Source of the DNA: JBATBW01 sp049662565
GTDB lineage: Bacteria; Bacillota_I; Bacilli_A; Erysipelotrichales; Erysipelotrichaceae
NCBI GenBank assembly: GCA_049662565.1
Contig: JBATBW010000162.1
Span: forward strand, 1 to 5,263
Length of the DNA: 5,263 bases
Direction: 5' to 3'
Shown: one piece after another, positions 1 through 4,936 of the stretch
Layout: every line of letters starts with the position of its first letter
How positions within the stretch are numbered: the stretch's first letter is position 1
Notes under the pieces: generated by a model
Seen by the model: only the letters and a program-made list of their open reading frames with translations
Told to the model about the DNA's origin: nothing
Databases searched by the model: none
Position numbers and translations under genes: made by a program

Positions 1-410
1 CCGTTTTAATTCATCGGGTAGCGCACGAATTATTCTTGTTAGATATTCCATTAATACCGAGAATGATTAGTGAATATGCTCATTCAATTACGGGCATTGA
101 TATCCATCCTGGTGCAACTATTGCCTCACCATTTTTCATTGATCATGGCACTGGTGTAGTTATTGGTGAAACATCGATAATTGGTAAAAACGTGAAGGTT
201 TATCAAGGTGTTACTATCGGTGCTTTATCTACTAGTGGCGGTCAGTTATTGAAGGATGTGAAGCGTCATCCCACTATCAAGGATAATGTCACTATTTATG
301 CTAATGCGACAATATTAGGTGGCGATACGATTATTAGCGAAAAAGTTACAATTCCAGGCAATGCTTTTATTACAGCGAGTGTTAAATATATCAAAAAAAT
401 TAAGGAGTAA
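1..410 (+). CDS. cysE: Serine O-acetyltransferase (CysE/EpsC type), 3' part only
   Basis: This is the C-terminal part of serine acetyltransferase, which transfers acetyl from acetyl-CoA to L-serine, giving O-acetylserine, the cytosolic precursor of cysteine. The frame is open to the left edge (first full codon at 3), so the gene starts outside the window. The TTG at 36 lies inside the conserved HELFLLDIPLIPR segment and is not a start. About 135 residues are visible. They show the end of the helical N-terminal domain, then the left-handed beta-helix of hexapeptide repeats. The DIHP motif (Asp33, visible numbering) and the DHGTG motif (Asp47, His48) match E. coli CysE Asp143 and the Asp157/His158 pair, where His158 is catalytic. 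GALST, GGQ and RHPTI are also family-typical. The tail ends soon after the last hexapeptide turns in a Lys-rich stretch (KYIKKIKE), shorter than many homologues. An EpsC-type long form is likely. The regulatory region is off-window. Confidence 0.93.
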   Translation, partial: VLIHRVAHELFLLDIPLIPRMISEYAHSITGIDIHPGATIASPFFIDHGTGVVIGETSIIGKNVKVYQGVTIGALSTSGGQLLKDVKRHPTIKDNVTIYANATILGGDTIISEKVTIPGNAFITASVKYIKKIKE

Positions 411-424
411 TCTTTAATTTTTTT
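393..424 (+). terminator. AT-rich hairpin terminator overlapping the cysE stop codon
   Basis: Arms 393-405 and 412-424 pair over 13 bp with one G-U wobble (404 with 413) around a 6-nt loop, 406-411, which contains the TAA stop codon. The 3' arm ends in seven Ts, which act as the U-tract. The upper stem is ATTAAGG with CTTTAAT; the lower part is A with T only. Low GC makes it weak, and the A-tract/T-tract symmetry could be partly chance, but the position immediately at the gene end and before the enolase promoter fits a terminator. Confidence 0.5.
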
Positions 425-439
425 ATATGGGCAATTTAA

Positions 440-469
440 TTGACAAAACAAGATAAATAAATGTACTAT
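440..469 (+). promoter_or_regulatory. Sigma-70/SigA-type promoter of enolase
   Basis: A perfect -35 box TTGACA (440-445) is followed after 18 bp by TACTAT (464-469), a 4/6 match to the -10 consensus. Transcription would begin near 476, giving a leader of about 30 nt. The promoter sits in the 96-bp gap between cysE and enolase, after a putative terminator, so enolase is probably transcribed independently. Confidence 0.7.
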
Positions 470-475
470 TAGACC

Positions 476-490
476 GTAATCAAAGATTAC
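476..490 (+). other. Small inverted repeat in the enolase leader
   Basis: GTAATC (476-481), AAA, GATTAC (485-490) forms a perfect 6-bp inverted repeat with a 3-nt spacer. It begins where the transcript is predicted to start and ends before the Shine-Dalgarno GGAG (496-499; 7 nt from the ATG at 507). It has no T-run, so it is not a terminator. It could be a 5'-end hairpin that stabilises the mRNA, or a repressor operator. The choice between these is inference. Confidence 0.45.
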
Positions 491-506
491 AGAATGGAGA
501 AATTAT

Positions 507-1796
507 ATGAGTAAAACAACAATTAAAGATATACAAGCTTTAGAAATAATGGACTCACGCGGTAATCCTACTGTGGAAGTTGAAGTAACACTTAACGATG
601 GAACAATTGGTCGTGGGGCAACACCTTCAGGCGCTTCAACAGGTATTTATGAAGCTTTAGAATTACGTGATAATGATAAAAATAGATATTTGGGTAAAGG
701 AGTATTAAAGGCTGTTAATAATGTGAATACTATCATCAAAGATGCATTATTGGGTATGGATGTATTAGATATTGAAAAAATAGATCAAAAAATAATTGAA
801 TTAGATGGAACAAAAGATAAATCTAAATTAGGTGCTAATGCTACTCTTGCAGTGTCGATTGCTTGTGCAAAAGCAGCCAGTATTAGTCAAGGTTTGCCGT
901 TATACCAATTTATTGGTGGTAAAGATGCACATATATTGCCAGTACCAATGATGAATATATTAAATGGTGGAGCCCATGCAACAAATACCGTAGATTCACA
1001 AGAATTTATGATTATGCCAGTTGGTGCTAAAACTTTTAGTGAAGGATTACGTTGGTGTAGTGAAGTTTATCATAGCTTACAATCAAATTTGAAAAAAGAT
1101 GGATTAGCTGCCTCAGTAGGTGATGAAGGCGGATTTGCACCTAACTTAAGCAGTGATCGTGAAGCATTAGACTATATTATGAAAGCAATAAATGATGCTG
1201 GTTATCAACCATACACAGATTTTGTACTTGCGATGGATCCAGCTGCAAGTGAATGGAAGGGTAGTGAAAAGGGTTTGTATCATTTACCAAAAAGTGGGAA
1301 AGAATTTACTTCTGCTCAACTAGTGGATTATTGGGCTAAATTAGTGGAAGAATATCCAATTGCATCATTAGAAGATGGTTTAGATGAAGAAGATTGGGAA
1401 GGTTGGAAATTATTAACTGATACATTAGGTGATAAGGTTCAATTAGTTGGTGATGATTTATTTGTTACTAACACAACACGATTAGAAAAAGGTATTCATT
1501 TAGGTTGTGCTAATTCAATTTTAATAAAATTAAATCAAATTGGGACAATCAGTGAAACAGTCGCAGCCATTAAAATGGCTCATGATGCTGGATATACTGC
1601 CGTTGTATCGCATCGTTCAGGAGAAACTGAAGATACTACTATCGCTGATTTGGCAGTTGCTTTATCTACTGGTCAAATTAAGACTGGGGCGCCTAATCGC
1701 AGTGAAAGAGTTTGTAAATATAATCAATTATTAAGAATCGAAAAAGAATTGCAAGATAAGGCTGAATATTTAGGTAATAAAATATTCCAAAAGTAA
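507..1796 (+). CDS. eno: Enolase (phosphopyruvate hydratase)
   Basis: Enolase converts 2-phosphoglycerate to phosphoenolpyruvate in glycolysis. It is a cytosolic Mg-dependent enzyme and is often also surface-exposed or RNA-degradosome-associated in bacteria. At 429 residues it has the usual full length. The N-terminal domain carries MDSRGNPTVEVEV and the mobile SGASTG loop (41-46). The barrel domain carries GGAHA (His157), QEF (Glu166), GDEGGFAP (Glu207, proton relay), the Mg ligands Asp244, Glu289 and Asp316, the signature LIKLNQIGT with catalytic Lys341, SHRSGETED (369-376) and KTGAP (Lys392). No key residue is missing. The start is fixed by GGAG at 496-499 and alignment of the N-terminus to the family. 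A dedicated promoter lies upstream and a strong terminator downstream, so it is probably monocistronic. Confidence 0.98.
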   Translation: MSKTTIKDIQALEIMDSRGNPTVEVEVTLNDGTIGRGATPSGASTGIYEALELRDNDKNRYLGKGVLKAVNNVNTIIKDALLGMDVLDIEKIDQKIIELDGTKDKSKLGANATLAVSIACAKAASISQGLPLYQFIGGKDAHILPVPMMNILNGGAHATNTVDSQEFMIMPVGAKTFSEGLRWCSEVYHSLQSNLKKDGLAASVGDEGGFAPNLSSDREALDYIMKAINDAGYQPYTDFVLAMDPAASEWKGSEKGLYHLPKSGKEFTSAQLVDYWAKLVEEYPIASLEDGLDEEDWEGWKLLTDTLGDKVQLVGDDLFVTNTTRLEKGIHLGCANSILIKLNQIGTISETVAAIKMAHDAGYTAVVSHRSGETEDTTIADLAVALSTGQIKTGAPNRSERVCKYNQLLRIEKELQDKAEYLGNKIFQK

Positions 1797-1810
1797 GGAT
1801 TATTTATTTA

Positions 1811-1845
1811 AAAAGAGAAATTTTTGTTTTAAAAATTTCTCTTTT
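1811..1845 (+). terminator. Intrinsic terminator of enolase
   Basis: Arms 1811-1825 and 1831-1845 are perfectly complementary over 15 bp with a 5-nt loop (GTTTT). The descending arm ends in CTTTT and continues as ATTT. The hairpin starts 14 bp after the enolase stop codon. Because the arms begin with A4 and end with T4, it could work in both directions, but the next gene is also on the plus strand. Confidence 0.85.
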
Positions 1846-1863
1846 ATTTGATTGAAAATATAG

Positions 1864-1869
1864 TATAAT
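1864..1869 (+). promoter_or_regulatory. Probable -10 box for the CofE-like gene
   Basis: A perfect TATAAT lies 28 bp before the ATG at 1898 and just after the enolase terminator. No good -35 is present at 16-18 bp; that spacing falls on the T-rich descending arm of the terminator (around 1840-1846). TTGATT at 1848 and TTGAAA at 1852 are too close to serve with this -10. The terminator upstream makes a promoter here necessary, but its exact architecture is uncertain. Confidence 0.5.
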
Positions 1870-1897
1870 AGATAAGTATTAAAGATAGAGGTGGCAT

Positions 1898-3088
1898 ATG
1901 GAAAGAAAAGTTGGTACAGTATCACGTGGCATTAGATGTGGAATTATTCGTCAAGGCGATAATCTTGCAAACATTGTAGTTGAAAGTGTAATGGAAGCTA
2001 GTAAAAGTGAAAACTTTCAAATACAAGACAAAGATGTAGTTTCAATTACCGAAAGTATTGTAGCTCGGGCACAAGGAAACTATGTATCGATTGATGACAT
2101 TGCACAAGATGTATATGACAAGTTTCAAGATGAAACTATTGGGGTAATATTTCCCATTATGTCAAGAAACCGTTTTTCAATTTGCTTAAAAGGAATGGCG
2201 AAAAAAGCAAAGAAAATTATCTTAATGTTTAGTTATCCTAGTGATGAAGTAGGAAATGCACTACTAACATTAGATCAAATTGATGATGCAGGTATTAATC
2301 CTTATAGTGATGTATTGACTTTAGACAAATTTCATGAATTATTTGGTAAACCGATTCATGAATTTACGGGAGTTAATTATGTAGAGTATTACCAAAATAT
2401 TATTAAAGAGTCTGGTTGCGAAGTTGAAGTAATATTTGCGAATCAACCAAAAGAAATCTTAAATTATACAAAGTATGTTATCAACTGTGATATTCATACA
2501 AGAAAAAGAACAAAACGAGTATTATTAGCTAATGGGGCTATTAAAGTTTATTCATTAGATGATATTATGACTCATTCAATTAATGGTAGTGGATATAATG
2601 AAAAATATGGTCTATTGGGATCTAATAAATCAACTGAAGAATCAATTAAATTATTCCCACAAGACTGTTTTGATTTAGTATTAGATGTTCAAAAACAAAT
2701 ATTAGAGTTAACTGGTAAACATGTTGAAGTAATGGTTTATGGTGATGGAGCATTTAAAGATCCTCAAGGAAAAATTTGGGAATTGGCGGATCCATGTGTT
2801 TCACCAGCCTATACTGATGGTTTAGTAGGCACTCCTAATGAACTTAAACTTAAATATTTAGCGGATAATGATTTTAAAGATTTAAAAGGAGAAGAATTAA
2901 AAGCTGCAATCAAAAATAGTATTATAAATAAAAAAGATAATTTGGTTGCCGATATGGCAAGTCAAGGAACTACTCCTCGTCAATTAACGGATTTAATTGG
3001 TTCATTATCGGACTTAACTAGTGGTTCAGGAGATAAAGGAACACCGATTATTTTAATTAGTGGGTATTTTGATAACTATACGAACTAA
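1898..3088 (+). CDS. CofE-family (F420-0:glutamate ligase-like) protein, substrate unknown
   Basis: The protein resembles the coenzyme F420-0:L-glutamate ligase family (COG1478/PF01996). CofE itself adds gamma-linked glutamates to F420-0 using GTP and divalent metal. Family-like features are RGIRCGIIRQGDNL (10-23), the DKDVVSITESIVARAQG segment (44-60, equivalent to the CofE region ending in a KxEG-type turn), SRNRFS (89-94), YGDGAFKDP (281-289) and the ELADPCVSPAYTDG stretch (295-308). At 396 residues it is far longer than archaeal CofE (about 250), so it carries extra central and C-terminal sequence. No signal peptide or membrane segment is seen, so it should be cytosolic. The start is supported by GAGGTG (1888-1893). 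The next gene, 35 bp on, is an ATP-grasp ligase, suggesting a joint pathway. No F420 gene is visible nearby, so the true substrate is unknown. Family call fairly firm; function inferred. Confidence 0.8.
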   Translation: MERKVGTVSRGIRCGIIRQGDNLANIVVESVMEASKSENFQIQDKDVVSITESIVARAQGNYVSIDDIAQDVYDKFQDETIGVIFPIMSRNRFSICLKGMAKKAKKIILMFSYPSDEVGNALLTLDQIDDAGINPYSDVLTLDKFHELFGKPIHEFTGVNYVEYYQNIIKESGCEVEVIFANQPKEILNYTKYVINCDIHTRKRTKRVLLANGAIKVYSLDDIMTHSINGSGYNEKYGLLGSNKSTEESIKLFPQDCFDLVLDVQKQILELTGKHVEVMVYGDGAFKDPQGKIWELADPCVSPAYTDGLVGTPNELKLKYLADNDFKDLKGEELKAAIKNSIINKKDNLVADMASQGTTPRQLTDLIGSLSDLTSGSGDKGTPIILISGYFDNYTN

Positions 3089-3108
3089 CCATAGCAATAT
3101 GGTTTTTT
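3087..3108 (+). terminator. Short intergenic terminator or attenuator between the two ligase genes
   Basis: AACCATA (3087-3093) and TATGGTT (3098-3104) pair perfectly over 7 bp around the GNRA-type tetraloop GCAA, followed by more Ts (run of six at 3103-3108). It overlaps the stop codon of the CofE-like gene and ends just before the next gene's AAAGGAGA. With only two G-C pairs and a short U-tract it is probably leaky, so it may lower rather than block expression of the ATP-grasp gene. An mRNA-stabilising hairpin is an alternative. Confidence 0.6.
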
Positions 3109-3123
3109 CTTTAAAGGAGATAT

Positions 3124-4008
3124 ATGAAAGGCTTATTTATAATTAATGGGTTTATTAATAGTAATAAATTTAATGAAATGTATGACATGTTAATCCATGC
3201 ATTTAAATTTAATCATATTCAATTAGATATAATGACCAACGATCAAGTATTGTTTTGTTATCAAAATTTTGATAATAATACTTATGACTTTGTCCTTTTT
3301 TGGGATAAAGACATTATGCTAGCTCAATTATTAGAAGCTAAAGGATTGCGATTGATTAATAGTAGCGATGCGATTAATTTTTGTGATGATAAAAGATTAA
3401 CGGTAACTAAATTACAAAATTCTCATATAAAAATGCCCAAAAGTATAATTGCTCCTTTTACTTACAATAATATTGGTTATACTAATTTAGATTTTTTAGA
3501 TGAGGTTGAAAAAGTTTTAGGATATCCTTTAGTATTAAAAGTTGCGAAAAGTTCATTTGGTATGGGTGTATTTCTTGTAGATGACAAAAAGACTTTAAAA
3601 GAATTGACAATTAAATATTTTGAACAAGGAATCCTGTATCAAGAATATATTGCAAGCAGTTATGGTAAAGATGTCCGGATTCAAATTGTAAATAATGAAG
3701 TGGTTGCTTGTGTTCTTCGTATAAATGATAATGACTTTCGTAGTAATGTGACAAATGGTGGAAAGATGTTCAATTTTAACCCTAATGATCAATTTAAAGA
3801 TATGGCAACTGATGTTTGTCAAATATTGGGAGTAAAAATTGGGGGTGTTGATATTATGTTTGATGAGAATAATAACCCCATTTTTTGCGAAATTAATTCA
3901 AATGCTCATTTTAAAAATTTGTATGAAGCAACAAAAATTAATGTGGCAGAGTTAATAGTTAAATATATTGTTAGTGAATTTGGAAATATTAACAATATAG
4001 TGTTATAA
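3124..4008 (+). CDS. RimK-like ATP-grasp ligase (amino-acid ligase family)
   Basis: This is an ATP-grasp carboxylate-amine ligase of the RimK/CofF/MptN/LysX type. Such enzymes activate a carboxylate as acyl phosphate and join it to an amino acid, commonly glutamate. The 294-residue length is normal. Residues 1-85 form the N-terminal (pre-ATP-grasp) domain. DDKRLTVTKL (88-97) opens the ATP-grasp fold, PLVLK (Lys139) and the Gly-rich loop SSFGMG (143-148) bind ATP, QEYI (173-176) is the hinge, and KDVR (182-185), FRSN (205-208) with the following NGG, GVD (Asp243) and CEIN (Glu256, Asn258) supply nucleotide and Mg contacts as in RimK. RimK itself usually has EVNASPG, whereas this protein has EINSNAH, so the pocket differs. 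The start follows AAAGGAGA (3113-3120). It lies 35 bp after the CofE-like gene. Ligase class is firm; substrate and product are unknown. Confidence 0.87.
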   Translation: MKGLFIINGFINSNKFNEMYDMLIHAFKFNHIQLDIMTNDQVLFCYQNFDNNTYDFVLFWDKDIMLAQLLEAKGLRLINSSDAINFCDDKRLTVTKLQNSHIKMPKSIIAPFTYNNIGYTNLDFLDEVEKVLGYPLVLKVAKSSFGMGVFLVDDKKTLKELTIKYFEQGILYQEYIASSYGKDVRIQIVNNEVVACVLRINDNDFRSNVTNGGKMFNFNPNDQFKDMATDVCQILGVKIGGVDIMFDENNNPIFCEINSNAHFKNLYEATKINVAELIVKYIVSEFGNINNIVL

Positions 4009-4009
4009 T
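3980..4009 (+). promoter_or_regulatory. Possible extended -10 promoter inside the 3' end of the ATP-grasp gene
   Basis: TG at 4001-4002, one base, then perfect TATAAT (4004-4009) makes a textbook extended -10 element. TTGGAA (3980-3985; 4/6 to -35) stands 18 bp upstream. Transcription would start near 4016, just before AAAGGAG (4019-4025). It overlaps the TAA stop of the upstream gene. AT-rich DNA gives such matches by chance, so this is a candidate only. Confidence 0.45.
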
Positions 4010-4032
4010 AAAAAAGGTAAAGGAGTATTTTA

Positions 4033-4521
4033 ATGGATATTAATTTAATATTATCAGGACTATTATTGTTATTGGGGTGTTTTTTCATTTTTCAAGATGT
4101 TCGCAATTATTTGAAATTTGTCGCAGGTTATAAAGAATTCTTCAAAAGTAACGAATGTAAGATATATAGAACTACTCGATATGCAATATTAATTTATGCT
4201 TTATTTGTTATTTTTCTAATTGTTATGGCGATAATCTTAGACAATTTAATGATTCGTCTAACACTAACAGCCACAGCCTTGCTAGCTTTATCGCAAATGA
4301 TTGATTCTTATATTAAACATTTTATTGTCATTGGGAATCATTCTTATTATTATGTTGATAGAGTTACTAAATTTAAATCAGTTAATAAAATTACGATCGC
4401 ACAAGGAAGATTTAAAAAGAGTAATATTACTTTCTTTAATGAACCAGCATTAGAAATTGTTACTTCGATGGCGGTAATTATTCAAAATGCGATTAAAGCT
4501 AACAAAAAAAATCCTAACTAG
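4033..4521 (+). CDS. Small membrane protein of unknown function
   Basis: I do not recognise this 162-residue protein. It shows a hydrophobic segment at about 4-20, a basic/polar loop (21-49), two closely spaced hydrophobic segments at about 50-69 and 72-90, and a polar C-terminal region (91-160) with alternating hydrophobic residues that looks beta-rich and ends in a helix, perhaps a small cytosolic domain. The start is set by AAAGGAG (4019-4025), 7 nt before the ATG. It begins 24 bp after the ATP-grasp gene, so it could be co-transcribed with it, but a candidate promoter lies just upstream. Its last codons and stop sit in the shared terminator, and its 3' end overlaps the convergent YjjB-like gene by 8 bp. 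No function can be assigned. Confidence 0.8.
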   Translation: MDINLILSGLLLLLGCFFIFQDVRNYLKFVAGYKEFFKSNECKIYRTTRYAILIYALFVIFLIVMAIILDNLMIRLTLTATALLALSQMIDSYIKHFIVIGNHSYYYVDRVTKFKSVNKITIAQGRFKKSNITFFNEPALEIVTSMAVIIQNAIKANKKNPN

Positions 4522-4531
4522 GATTTTTTTT
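4504..4531. terminator. Symmetric bidirectional terminator shared by convergent genes
   Basis: A8-TCCT (4504-4515) and AGGA-T8 (4520-4531) are perfectly complementary over 12 bp with loop AACT. Each strand reads a stem followed by a run of Ts, so it can stop transcription from both sides. The TAG stop of the plus-strand gene (4519-4521) and the TAG stop of the minus-strand gene (4516-4514) both lie in the hairpin, so the terminator is embedded in both coding sequences. Confidence 0.85.
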
Positions 4532-4936
4532 AGTTTTATAAATACTTGATACAATCAATACTCCTAAGGCGATCATTCCACTTATCGATAATGTGGATAA
4601 ACCATTAGATACGGCAGCAGCTTGGTTGCCCATAATAATATCTAACATTGTTTGATATATCAAGGCTCCAGGTACTAAGCAAATAATCCCAGGTGCTAAA
4701 AAAATAGTTACGGGAGTTTTTAATTTACGGGCTAAATATTGACAAATAATACTAACGACAATTGATGAACCTAATAAAGAAAAATAATTGTTTTTAGTTA
4801 AATATAATAACAAGTCATAGACAAACGTACTAGTTAATCCGATAAGCGAACAGTATATAATTTTATCTTTTTTTATCTTAAAGAGAATACTGAATCCTAA
4901 TGTGCCAATAAAGGCACCAATTAAATGACTAATCAT
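4514..4936 (-). CDS. YjjB-like subunit of split ThrE-type exporter (DUF3815/ThrE_2)
   Basis: This resembles the C-terminal half of ThrE, the threonine/serine exporter of Corynebacterium, and the separate E. coli protein YjjB (157 residues), which works with YjjP and has been linked to succinate export. The 140-residue protein is almost entirely hydrophobic, with membrane segments at roughly 2-19, 27-46, 53-69, 77-98 and 113-133. The family signature is TPVTIFLAPG followed by VPG (74-90), then YQTM (94-97). It starts in a 4-bp ATGA overlap with the upstream YjjP-like gene, so the two are translationally coupled; GGAGG (4947-4943) lies 6 nt before the ATG. It ends in the shared terminator. Family is firm; substrate (Ser/Thr, succinate or another small acid) cannot be told from sequence. 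Confidence 0.88.
   Translation of the reverse strand: MISHLIGAFIGTLGFSILFKIKKDKIIYCSLIGLTSTFVYDLLLYLTKNNYFSLLGSSIVVSIICQYLARKLKTPVTIFLAPGIICLVPGALIYQTMLDIIMGNQAAAVSNGLSTLSISGMIALGVLIVSSIYKTKKNPS

Noticed and set aside
36..38. TTG as start of the serine acetyltransferase
   Set aside because: The frame is open to the left edge and the upstream residues (VLIHRVAHELF) match the family, so the gene is cut by the window, not short.
1540..1734. 64-codon plus-strand frame inside enolase
   Set aside because: It lies wholly within the well-conserved enolase gene in another frame, lacks a ribosome binding site and resembles no family.
1848..1857. TTGATT or TTGAAA as -35 box for the CofE-like gene
   Set aside because: Both are only 6-10 bp from the good TATAAT at 1864, and no convincing -10 lies 16-18 bp downstream of either.
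3595..3822. 75-codon minus-strand frame antisense to the ATP-grasp gene
   Set aside because: It lies opposite a conserved coding region, has low-complexity Ile/Asn/Thr-rich content caused by AT richness and no ribosome binding site.
3906..4088. 60-codon minus-strand frame across the ATP-grasp/membrane protein junction
   Set aside because: It is antisense to the ends of two plausible genes, Ile/Leu/Asn-rich by base composition, and has no supporting signals.
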